Origin: Nostoc sp. CCCryo 231-06
GTDB lineage: Bacteria; Cyanobacteriota; Cyanobacteriia; Cyanobacteriales; Nostocaceae
Reading direction: 5' to 3'
Assembly: GCA_023522315.1 (NCBI GenBank)
Contig: JAHCSU010000516.1
Coordinates: 1 to 37,434 of the forward strand
Length of the DNA: 37,434 nt
The position numbers were made by a program, and so were the translations under genes. Below are positions 6,837-14,248 of the stretch, in pieces (position 1 is the first letter of the stretch; each line of letters begins with the position of its first letter). A model generated the notes under the pieces. That model ran no database searches, was not told the origin of the DNA, and was given only the letters and a program-made list of their open reading frames with translations.

Positions 6837-8147
6837 CTAAACGAGAACTTGTTGCCATTCCAAGCGATCCAGAGTCCGCGATCGCTCTAGGGCACGTTCA
6901 AAACTATCGAGTTTGGCATCAATAGTCAAGGGTTCACCAACGTAGCCTTGGATTGCTTCTTGGGTTTTCAGACCATTGCCGGTGATGTAAATCACGGTAG
7001 TTTCATCTGGATCAATTTTGCCAGCTTCTACCAGTTTTTTCAGCACCGCCACAGTTGTACCGCCAGCTGTTTCTGTGAAGATGCCTTCAGTTTCTGCCAG
7101 CAGCTTGATGCCATCAATAATTTCTGCATCATTGACTGATTCAATGTTACCACCAGTTTTCTTAGCTAACTCCACAGCATAAATGCCGTCTGCTGGATTG
7201 CCGATCGCTAGCGATTTAGCAATTGTGTTCGGTTTAACTGGCTTAATAAAGTCGCGTCCTTCTTTAAAGGCTTGGGCGATAGGTGAACAACCTTCAGCTT
7301 GAGCGCCACTGAAACGGACGCTCTTGTTTTCTACCAAACCAACTTCGATAAATTCTTGGAACCCTTTATAAATTTTTGTAAAGAGTGAACCAGATGCTAA
7401 GGGAGCAACAACATGATCAGGTAGTTCCCAGCCTAGTTGTTCAGCAACTTCAAAACCTAGCGTCTTAGAACCTTCAGAGTAATAAGGACGGAGATTAATG
7501 TTGACAAAACCCCAACCATGTGTATTAGCAACTTCCGAACAGAGACGATTAACTTGATCGTAGTTGCCCTTGACGGCCATCAGCGTGGGACTGTAGATCA
7601 GGCTACCGATAATTTTACCAGCTTCTAAATCTGCGGGGATGAACACACAGCAGTCTAAACCGGCATGAGCTGCGAGAGCAGCTGTAGAATTTGCCAAGTT
7701 ACCAGTGCTAGCGCAAGAAACGGTAGTGAAACCCAACTCTCGCGCCCTCGATAGAGCAACTGACACTACCCGATCCTTAAAGCTAAGGGTGGGCATATTA
7801 ACGGCATCATTTTTTATATAAAGCTTATTTAGACCCAGGCGACGGGCAAGGCGGTGGGAACGAACCAAGGGAGTCATACCCGTTCCCACATCTATAACAT
7901 TATCAGTTGCGACAGGCAAAAAGGGACGGTAGCGCCAAATTGAATTGGGCCCGGCTTGAATTGTTTCACGAGTGACAGTCAGACGGAGGGCGCTGTAGTC
8001 ATACTTGACTTCTAAGGGCCCAAAGCATAACTCACAAACATTGCTGGCTTTGAGTTCATATTCCGCACCACATTCTTTACACTTTAAGGCTTGAAAGTAG
8101 GCACTGCTGCTTTGGGTTTGAGTTTGGGTTTTGATTGCCTGAGTCAT
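6837..8147 (-). CDS. thrC: Threonine synthase
   Basis: A 436-residue PLP enzyme that converts O-phosphohomoserine to threonine in the cytoplasm. The N-terminus carries a zinc-ribbon-like pair CKEC (23-26) and CELC (38-41), as in many cyanobacterial threonine synthases. The PLP lysine is Lys124 in the LSFKDR motif. SCASTGNLANS (about 150) and the glycine-rich TGNGLKT near residue 395 complete the fold type II cofactor site. Length is normal for the family. The start ATG at 8147 precedes a short Gln/Thr-rich tail. The downstream MoaD/ThiS-like gene on the same strand is likely part of the same transcript. Some cyanobacteria have more than one threonine-synthase-like gene, so the in vivo substrate is inferred. 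Confidence 0.92.
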   Translation of the reverse strand: MTQAIKTQTQTQSSSAYFQALKCKECGAEYELKASNVCELCFGPLEVKYDYSALRLTVTRETIQAGPNSIWRYRPFLPVATDNVIDVGTGMTPLVRSHRLARRLGLNKLYIKNDAVNMPTLSFKDRVVSVALSRARELGFTTVSCASTGNLANSTAALAAHAGLDCCVFIPADLEAGKIIGSLIYSPTLMAVKGNYDQVNRLCSEVANTHGWGFVNINLRPYYSEGSKTLGFEVAEQLGWELPDHVVAPLASGSLFTKIYKGFQEFIEVGLVENKSVRFSGAQAEGCSPIAQAFKEGRDFIKPVKPNTIAKSLAIGNPADGIYAVELAKKTGGNIESVNDAEIIDGIKLLAETEGIFTETAGGTTVAVLKKLVEAGKIDPDETTVIYITGNGLKTQEAIQGYVGEPLTIDAKLDSFERALERSRTLDRLEWQQVLV

Positions 8148-8212
8148 AAACTAGCTTTCCCTGTTTGTCTGTCGGCTGTCGCCTGATACTAACACGAGCA
8201 AAAATACCAGTC

Positions 8213-8245
8213 AAACATACCCGACTAAAAATGTCGGGTATGTTT
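8213..8245. terminator. 13-bp perfect hairpin upstream of thrC
   Basis: aaacatacccgac (8213-8225) pairs perfectly with gtcgggtatgttt (8233-8245) across a 7-nt loop. It has an intrinsic-terminator shape, but there is no clear poly-T tail. It lies 66 bp upstream of thrC on the minus strand, so it could be a terminator for upstream transcription or a leader structure of thrC. Confidence 0.45.
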
Positions 8246-8556
8246 AGTATTTAAGCAAATAATTTTTGTAAAATTTTTATACACATAATTGTTATATTTA
8301 GCGTTTACACTTACACTTACATTTACTTGTTCTGAAATCAGATAATAGCTCACATTCCGCACTTCATTTTGTAGTATAAATGCTGATGTTAAAATTTACG
8401 TAAAATTCACAAAAAAACACTTAGGTTGCTTAGTAATTAATACAAACAGGAACGCAGGCATCGATAATTGCTTGCCTAAAAATATCTGATTAGTTATTGG
8501 AATCTCTTCTAATATTCTAATAATTGAAGAGAATTGAAATTGAATATTATTGGATA
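8246..8556. other. AT-rich intergenic region, no gene seen
   Basis: Contains an AT-rich stretch and the word cattccgcacttc (8354-8366), a short repeat seen also near 8956, 20815, 36350 and 36505. No coding evidence. Confidence 0.35.
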
Positions 8557-8793
8557 ATATCATGTCCGCTTGATTACTTATTAAACCCGAAGAACCCCTC
8601 CCCGCAAGCGAGGAGGGGATTAAGGCTCCGCCAGTGCGGTCTTCTCCCTTGGCGTTAGCCTCTCCCTTTGGGAGAAGGGGAGACGCTAAAAGCGATAGCG
8701 CAGCGTTAGCGAGTCCGCGTTCGCGCAGCGTCTCGTAGAGAGCGTCTGGGGTCTCCCCAAGTGGAGCATCTGGCGGGTACAGTGTAATGACTG
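8557..8793. repeat. Dispersed repeat, copy 2, enlarged by nested repeats
   Basis: Begins with atatcatgtccgcttgatta (8557-8576) and ends with taatgactg (8785-8793), like copy 1 at 6335-6450. It is about 120 bp longer. The extra DNA (about 8625-8775) contains words of other repeat families, including gcgcagcgtctcgtagaga (8731-8749), which is shared with 946-964 and with the tnpB insertion. This reads as repeats inserted into a repeat. Confidence 0.65.
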
Positions 8794-9237
8794 TGAGAAT
8801 CATAACTAATTAACCGGACTTGATATAACTAGCTTTTTTTAGGAGATTTGAAAGCTGGTAATTTATCCTGCATAATTTATTTGTTTGAGGGTTACTTAGG
8901 AGTCCAAATTATAATTTGGGATTTTATTTAAATGTAGTTTATTAATACTACTAATTGAAGTGCGGAATATGGGATATAACAGTCCCCGCTTCGTTGCTAT
9001 CTCGCCTCGGAATAGAATTCCAAGGCTAAGTACAGCTTTGCGTAAAATCGTGGCGAATTGAGAGTTGAAATTTAAACGCATAGGCGCTTCTCTACGAGAC
9101 GCTACGCGTAGCTTGCTTCCCCGGAGGGGTACGCCTTCCCGCAGGGTAGAGGCGCAGAGGTAAGCGCAAAGGCACGCAGAGAATTCGCTACGAATTAATG
9201 AAATGCTGTACTAAGAGCTACTGTCCTCTCAAGAGGA
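8794..9237. other. Intergenic region with small repeats before the miaB stop
   Basis: No gene. Positions 9085-9155 are packed with palindromic words (cttctctacgagacgctacg and relatives) and a cgcagaggtaagcgcaaagg motif of the type seen at 11640-11680 and 26630-26665. At 9223-9238 a small hairpin (gtcctct/agaggac) overlaps the end of miaB and may contribute to termination. Confidence 0.4.
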
Positions 9238-10602
9238 CTAAACAAGAATTTTAGTCCTCACTTCAATTGGTTTACCCGTCAAGCTAAAAGGACGAACTTC
9301 AGTAATTTTTACCTTTACTAACTGCCCTTTCAATTCTTTGATGTCGCCACTGAAAAATGTCAGACGATTACCGCCAGTGCGTCCCATCACCTGGGTTTGA
9401 TCTTTAGGATTTTGGTCTTCTACTAAAACGGATTCAATGCGTCCAAAGTAACGTTGCGATCGCTCTGCTACTTTCAAGTTTCCTAAATGATTGAGTCGTT
9501 GGAGGCGATCGCTTTTAATTTCTTCACTCAGTTGATTGTCCCACAACGCGGCTGGTGTACCTGGACGCGGTGAATATGCTGCTGTGTTCAACATATCAAA
9601 GCCAATATCTTCCACCAGTTTCAGGGTATTTTCAAACTGTGCTTCTGTCTCCCCAGGAAAACCGACAATCGCATCAGCACTAATGGAAGCATCTGGCATA
9701 TACCGCCGAATGGTATCGATAATCCGGCGATATTTTTCATGGGTATAACCCCGCGACATCGCCTTTAAAAGTTCATTATCCCCAGATTGAAAGGGAATAT
9801 GGAAGTGTTTGCAGACTTTGGGCAACTCAGCACAAGCCTTAATTAATCTCTCTGTAAAATAACGGGGATGGCTAGTAGCAAATCTTAACCTTTCAATCCC
9901 TGGCACATCATGGACGTAATAAAGTAAATCTGTGAAGTTATGCAGATTCCGACCTTCTGCTGTTGTTCCTGGCAAATCTCTACCGTAAGCGTCAATATTT
10001 TGACCGAGTAAAGTAATTTCCTTGTAACCTTGCCGTCCTAATTCTTCCATTTCAGCCCGGATAGCTGGCGGTGTGCGAGATTGTTCGACACCGCGCACAT
10101 TGGGAACTACGCAATAGGTGCAGCGTTCGTTACAGCCGTAAATTATATTTACCCAAGCTGTGACTTTACTATCTCGTCGCGGCTGGGTGATATCTTCAAT
10201 AATATGAACAGACTCGGTTGCGACAACTTGGTTGCCTTCAAAAACTGACTCCAGCAAATCTTTGAGGCGGTTGGCGTGTTGTGGCCCCATTACCAAATCT
10301 AATTCTGGGACTCGCCGCAATAGCGCTTCACCTTCTTGCTGGGCAACACAACCTGCAACTATCAGGGTTAAATCAGGCTGCTCGTGTTTGCGCTTCGCTT
10401 GTCTGCCAAGATAGGAATATACCTTTTGCTCGGCATTATCCCGAATTGTGCAGGTATTGTAGAGAATTACATCTGCATTATTCGGATCTTCTGACCACTC
10501 AAAGCCCATGTCTTCCAAAACGCCAGCCATGCGTTCTGAGTCAGCTTTATTCATCTGACAACCGAAAGTAGTGATGTGGTAGTGGCGTTTAGAAGTGGTC
10601 AT
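9238..10602 (-). CDS. miaB: tRNA-2-methylthio-N6-dimethylallyladenosine synthase MiaB
   Basis: A 454-residue radical-SAM methylthiotransferase that adds a methylthio group to i6A37 of tRNAs. Counting from the ATG at 10602, the N-terminal MTTase domain has Cys15 (FGCQMN), Cys51 (NTCTIRDNA) and Cys85 (AGCVAQ), binding the auxiliary Fe-S cluster. The radical-SAM motif is Cys157-x3-Cys161-x2-Cys164 (GCNERCTYC). FPGETEAQF and the C-terminal TRAM-like domain ([10 protein letters not shown] to the GKPIEV end) follow. I prefer the ATG at 10602 (MTTSKRHYH) over a TTG two codons upstream. CTIRDNA and QSRTPP are typical of MiaB rather than the related MtaB or RimO. Gene stands alone. Confidence 0.95.
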   Translation of the reverse strand: MTTSKRHYHITTFGCQMNKADSERMAGVLEDMGFEWSEDPNNADVILYNTCTIRDNAEQKVYSYLGRQAKRKHEQPDLTLIVAGCVAQQEGEALLRRVPELDLVMGPQHANRLKDLLESVFEGNQVVATESVHIIEDITQPRRDSKVTAWVNIIYGCNERCTYCVVPNVRGVEQSRTPPAIRAEMEELGRQGYKEITLLGQNIDAYGRDLPGTTAEGRNLHNFTDLLYYVHDVPGIERLRFATSHPRYFTERLIKACAELPKVCKHFHIPFQSGDNELLKAMSRGYTHEKYRRIIDTIRRYMPDASISADAIVGFPGETEAQFENTLKLVEDIGFDMLNTAAYSPRPGTPAALWDNQLSEEIKSDRLQRLNHLGNLKVAERSQRYFGRIESVLVEDQNPKDQTQVMGRTGGNRLTFFSGDIKELKGQLVKVKITEVRPFSLTGKPIEVRTKILV

Positions 10603-10956
10603 GGGCAATTCTGTTTAATCAGGGTAATGTATCTAAGGTTTATTTCTATTCTAACCCGCGTAACGCAGTGTCTCTTTTTTACTCGCTATCTCAGCCGTAG
10701 TCCATTCATCTGTAAAAATGTTTGTAGTCAGGACTGAAGTGCTGCTTTTGTTCGCGTAACCCTCTTGACGAGACGTTATGCGTAGCAAGATATCCAAAGG
10801 GGTACACTACAAACTAACGTTTTTATTATGGAAATTTTGACCGAGGTTAGATAAATTTAAATGCAGTTTTTTGCACCTTTATATACATAAAAATAGACTT
10901 ATCAGTGATAAATGCTGATATTTGCGTTGTCGCTTAGTTAACCAGTTAGAGTGAGG
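10603..10956. other. Intergenic region with small repeats
   Basis: No gene is recognisable. 10750-10800 holds a degraded copy of the gcgtaac/gacgagacg/gcgtagc palindromic repeat family. The remainder is AT-rich. Confidence 0.4.
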
Positions 10957-11538
10957 TTATTCTTTAGCCTCAAAGTCAAATTTATCATAAATATCTGATA
11001 GAGGGATTTGAAATTGAATAGAGGATAGTGTTAAGATATTACCTTCTTCTTCATACTCTGAAAAAATCCATTTTTTTTCGTCAGTTTTAGAATACTGTTC
11101 TACATGATTTTTGTACTGATCAATCAGAACATATTCCTGAAAACTGGGGATGGTGCGATAAGCCGCAAATTTTTCATCTATATCATAGCTTCTGGTAGAT
11201 TTGGATAGCACTTCACAAATCACTAAGGGATTAGTAATTGTATCTTTACGTCCCTCAGAAAACTCTAATGAGCCTGCAACAACCATTACATCAGGATATG
11301 TATGAATTCGCTTTTTGGGAATCCATAGACGTTGATCGGCGATGAATACTTGATAAGTTTGTCGCTTGAAAGCAAAATTGAGGGCTGCATAAAGATTACC
11401 AGCTATTTGGTTGTGATTTGGTGTTCCACCTGTCATGGGTATAATTTGACCATCTATATATTCATGACGATACTCGGAAATGACTTCTAGTTCTAGGTAT
11501 TCTGTGGGAGAATAATGGCGTTTTTCTTGTAATTGCAT
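10957..11538 (-). CDS. Uma2-family (DUF820) putative restriction endonuclease fold protein
   Basis: A 193-residue member of the Uma2 family, a PD-(D/E)XK-nuclease-like group greatly expanded in cyanobacteria. Recognisable parts are YSPTEYLELE at the N-terminus, YRHEYIDGQIIPMTGGTPNHNQI (about 20-43), the acidic strand TYPDVMVV, and PLVICEVLSKSTRSYD with the Glu of the E-x-x-S/K core, then DKFAAYRTIPSFQEYVLID. I use the ATG at 11538 because the family starts close to the SPTEY motif and the longer version adds 22 unlikely residues. No partner gene suggests a target. Biological roles of this family remain mostly unproven. Confidence 0.88.
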   Translation of the reverse strand: MQLQEKRHYSPTEYLELEVISEYRHEYIDGQIIPMTGGTPNHNQIAGNLYAALNFAFKRQTYQVFIADQRLWIPKKRIHTYPDVMVVAGSLEFSEGRKDTITNPLVICEVLSKSTRSYDIDEKFAAYRTIPSFQEYVLIDQYKNHVEQYSKTDEKKWIFSEYEEEGNILTLSSIQFQIPLSDIYDKFDFEAKE

Positions 11539-11685
11539 AGGGCAAGATTTTTTGGTATTTTTGATTTTGCATTGACCAGATGCGAAAAATTTATGTCCGA
11601 TCAATGCTATTCGTTTTTACTGTAGCGTTGTTTTTTTAACGCAGAGGAACGCTAAGGGAAACGCAGAGGTAACGCAGAGGGTTTG
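11539..11685. repeat. Short cgcagagg-type repeats between Uma2 and the carotenoid oxygenase gene
   Basis: 11638-11680 carries repeated acgcagagg words (acgcagaggaacgctaaggg and variants), a common degenerate repeat in this genome, also near 9141-9175 and 26640-26665. Confidence 0.4.
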
Positions 11686-13119
11686 TTAGGCTGGGTTCCA
11701 AGTACCGTGGAAGCTGTGGGGAATGACGTTGGGTAGTCTTAGTTTGCAAAGGGGTTCGGCATTGAGGCGATCGCTATCAAATACCCAAACTTCGCTACTA
11801 TGAGAATTACCATCGTAAACAACGGTTAGCACCCAACTTTGTAAAGGGTTTTGGCTGTCTGGGGCGTGGATGGGTTCTGAGGGATAACGGTTTTCTCCAA
11901 AGTCTGCTTCGGTGAGGGTTTCGGTCTTGTAGTCGAAGCGGGCGATCGCATTTACTACTTCTTGGCTAATATCTGTTCCTGAACGGAATGTTGACATATA
12001 TGTGTACCGGGAAGCTTGCCCTACGTTTTGCTGTGGTACATTGGGAAATTCACAATGTTGGTTTAATAGTTGCTGAATTGACGTAACTTTGCCAGTTTGG
12101 GGATGCAGATGAACTCGCGTTAGTGTACTTTTAGCTGGGGTGTGCGTCTTACCTGTAGCTACTTCTTTGAGATATTGGTTAGTTTGAAAATCTTCATAAC
12201 GGGCAATATCCACAATCACTGAACCGCTAGCATCTACATAACCGTTAGCAAAATGCCATTGATACCAAGGTTCGGTTTCTCCACGACTTACCACAGATAG
12301 GGTTTCTCGGTCAATAACTAAAATTTGAGTTCCTAATCTAGGTTGCCACTCTAGTGAATCACTATAGTTGTTTGTCCCTATTAGCACGGGTAAGATATTC
12401 AACCGCACTGGCGGAATGAAAAATACAATATACTGTCCTGCTAAAACAAAATCATGTACCAATGGTACACCATCTAGCTGGTATGCGGCTTGTTGGATAA
12501 TCTTGCCAGTCGAATCGCTTTTGTAAATATTAAGCGTCGCATTTAGTCCAGGGCTGATGCCAAAGTTAAAAATCTCCCCTGTTTGCTTGTCACGCTTATA
12601 ATGTGCGGAATAGTTTAATCCTTTAGTTAATCCCCCTAAATCATCTTCGCTCGAAGTTTCTAAAGTTTGTAAATCGAGGGCGTGGGGTTTACCACCTTCC
12701 CACAGTGCCAAAAGTTTATCTAGAAGTGCTAGCACCGAAGTGTTGGCAACATTCTTGATGGGCTTTTGCCATTGATTCCAAATTGGCCCTGGTGCAGTCA
12801 TGCCATAATTGCCGTAGACTAGTTTACCTGCTGCGGCTTCTTCTTGATAGCCAGAGGTTTGCACGTAGCGATAAACCCCGGTTGCGACTGCATCGGTAAA
12901 ATTTACAGCAAGAATTGCCCCATCTCCATCAAACCAGTGTCCCATGCGAATGCCACCGCGTTCTAGCCGTGCAGGGCCATTGCGGTAAAGTGTGCCACGC
13001 AAGCCATCTGGAATTTTGCCAGAAAGAATTGGCAGTTGAGTAGGGGGGAATTCTGTAGCTGGTTTAGCGATCGCACCTGACCAAGCTTTTGTTGTTGACT
13101 TTTTCTCAATGGTATGCAT
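11686..13119 (-). CDS. Carotenoid cleavage oxygenase (apocarotenoid oxygenase/RPE65 family)
   Basis: A 477-residue seven-bladed beta-propeller dioxygenase with Fe(II) held by four His. They are visible as His173 (SAHYKRD), His222 (VHDF), His289 (WHFANGY) and His471 (SFHGTW), spaced as in Synechocystis apocarotenoid-15,15'-oxygenase. The early GTLYRNGPARLERGG and HWFDGDGA motifs are also typical. The family cleaves conjugated double bonds of carotenoids or apocarotenals with O2, giving retinal-type products; the exact substrate cannot be read. I use the ATG at 13119 because family proteins begin shortly before the ALA-LSG-like region, and the upstream 26 codons look non-coding. It diverges from the globin gene 201 bp away, so the two may share a control region. 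Confidence 0.9.
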   Translation of the reverse strand: MHTIEKKSTTKAWSGAIAKPATEFPPTQLPILSGKIPDGLRGTLYRNGPARLERGGIRMGHWFDGDGAILAVNFTDAVATGVYRYVQTSGYQEEAAAGKLVYGNYGMTAPGPIWNQWQKPIKNVANTSVLALLDKLLALWEGGKPHALDLQTLETSSEDDLGGLTKGLNYSAHYKRDKQTGEIFNFGISPGLNATLNIYKSDSTGKIIQQAAYQLDGVPLVHDFVLAGQYIVFFIPPVRLNILPVLIGTNNYSDSLEWQPRLGTQILVIDRETLSVVSRGETEPWYQWHFANGYVDASGSVIVDIARYEDFQTNQYLKEVATGKTHTPAKSTLTRVHLHPQTGKVTSIQQLLNQHCEFPNVPQQNVGQASRYTYMSTFRSGTDISQEVVNAIARFDYKTETLTEADFGENRYPSEPIHAPDSQNPLQSWVLTVVYDGNSHSSEVWVFDSDRLNAEPLCKLRLPNVIPHSFHGTWNPA

Positions 13120-13320
13120 ATAAAATTTCTGCTGATAAATTATCGATGTACACACTTGCATTCTTACATTTTCATTTTTGTTGCAATTTTTTAACAATGC
13201 CTCTAGCTGTGGATGTATAGAGGCTTTGGCTATTACTCGTTAACTGAGCTAGCTCATAGTCATCAATAAAAATAACCACTAGAGTGAAGTCAATCAACAT
13301 TCCAAGTGGTTCAAGAAACT

Positions 13321-13767
13321 ATGGTTAGCCAACAAACAATAGATATCGTTAAATCTACAGCACCTGTCTTAAAAAAGAACGGTCAGCAAATCACAACTCG
13401 GATGTATGAAATTATGTTTCAAAATCATCCAGAAATCAGAGAACAATTTAGTATGTCTGCTCAAGCAGATGGTTCTCAGCCTGCGAGGTTGGCTACAGCA
13501 GTTTATAGCTATGCTGCCCAAATTGATAATTTGCCTGCTTTAAAGTCGATGGTGGAAAAGATTGCCCATCGTCATGTGCAGACTCATGTTACACCAGAGC
13601 AATATCCTATTGTCGGAGAAAGTTTACTGCAAGCAATGAAAGATGTTTTAGGTGAAGCAGCTACAGAAGAAGTGATGGTAGCTTGGACTGAAGCTTATCA
13701 GGCATTGTCTGAGGTATTCATTCACACAGAACATGACATATATATAGGTGAAGAGAGAAAACAATAG
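13321..13767 (+). CDS. Single-domain globin (flavohemoglobin-like haem protein)
   Basis: A 148-residue globin that lines up in numbering with E. coli Hmp: Tyr29 (B10), Phe43 (CD1), Gln53 (E7) and proximal His85 (F8, in IAHRHVQTHVTPEQYPIVGE). Tyr-B10/Gln-E7 is the pair associated with NO dioxygenation or O2 binding in flavohaemoglobins. There is no FAD/NAD reductase domain, so it would need a separate reductase. This numbering match supports the ATG at 13321 over a GTG five codons upstream. Role in NO detoxification or O2 handling is inferred from the family. Directly downstream, partly overlapping its end, lies the 21-bp repeat array. Confidence 0.93.
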   Translation: MVSQQTIDIVKSTAPVLKKNGQQITTRMYEIMFQNHPEIREQFSMSAQADGSQPARLATAVYSYAAQIDNLPALKSMVEKIAHRHVQTHVTPEQYPIVGESLLQAMKDVLGEAATEEVMVAWTEAYQALSEVFIHTEHDIYIGEERKQ

Positions 13768-14014
13768 CTTGTGTATTCCTAACGACAAGACTTAGTGTCA
13801 TAACAACAGCTTGAGGGTTTGTTAGAACAACTTCAACGTTTATAACTACAGCTTGAGGGTTTGTTAGAACAACTTCAACGTTTATAACTACAGCTTAAGC
13901 ATTCATAACAACAGCTTAAGTTGTATTAACAACAGCTTCAATTTTACTTATAACAACTGGAGTTGTAGTAACTACAGGTTCAGCGTTTGTTACAACAACT
14001 TAAATTCTGTTAAT
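13765..14014 (-). repeat. Degenerate 21-bp tandem repeat array, readable as heptapeptides on the minus strand
   Basis: Words such as aacaacagctt recur with spacings of 18, 21 and 24 bp. One 42-bp block is perfectly duplicated (13807-13848 and 13849-13890). Read on the minus strand the units give TNPQAVV, INVEVVL, TNPQAVV, TNAEPVV and similar heptapeptides, interrupted by two TAA codons where CAA (Gln) is expected. No start codon or Shine-Dalgarno sequence is convincing. It is either a decayed repeat-protein segment or a noncoding array whose period happens to be 3 x 7 bp. Confidence 0.65.
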
Positions 14015-14036
14015 GAAAGCTTTTAGCGTAGCGACT

Positions 14037-14207
14037 TCAGCAAGCGAGAACTCTTCTAAATAAAGTTTCGTTGGCTTTTTCTATCGTCTCTCCTTGGCTG
14101 ACGGTTCCCACCTCTGGACATTCAGCTACATAAACATCCTCTTCCCAATACAAGATTGCTGTAAAGGTTCGAGTTTTTGTATCTTTATCCTGTTGTAATG
14201 AACTCAT
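14037..14207 (-). CDS. Short HicB-like protein (truncated type)
   Basis: A 56-residue protein. After the start MSSLQQDKDTKTRTFTAILYW it runs through VYVAECPEVGTVSQGETIEKA. This is the partial-RNase-H-like core of HicB-family antitoxins and related DUF1902-type proteins. The frame ends at a TGA soon after ANETLFRRVLAC, earlier than the usual 65-75 residues; a different frame downstream (LAEVATLKAFI) may be the lost tail, suggesting a frameshift. There is no HicA toxin next to it, so it may be a solitary HicB, common in cyanobacteria, or a decaying one. The start ATG at 14207 is the only good candidate. Confidence 0.7.
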   Translation of the reverse strand: MSSLQQDKDTKTRTFTAILYWEEDVYVAECPEVGTVSQGETIEKANETLFRRVLAC

Positions 14208-14248
14208 GGAGTGTTTATCTGGCTATTTTTTCATTTTTCTATTGTTGC

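Noticed and set aside
8396-8803. 135-codon minus-strand frame
   Set aside because: Nearly all of it is the dispersed repeat 8557-8793 with nested repeats. No family or start signal supports it.
8896-9081. 61-codon minus-strand frame upstream of thrC
   Set aside because: Low-complexity translation with no start signal or family; probably noncoding.
13765-14014. CRISPR array downstream of the globin gene
   Set aside because: Unit spacing is 18-24 bp with no unique spacers and degenerate repeats. No cas gene is nearby.
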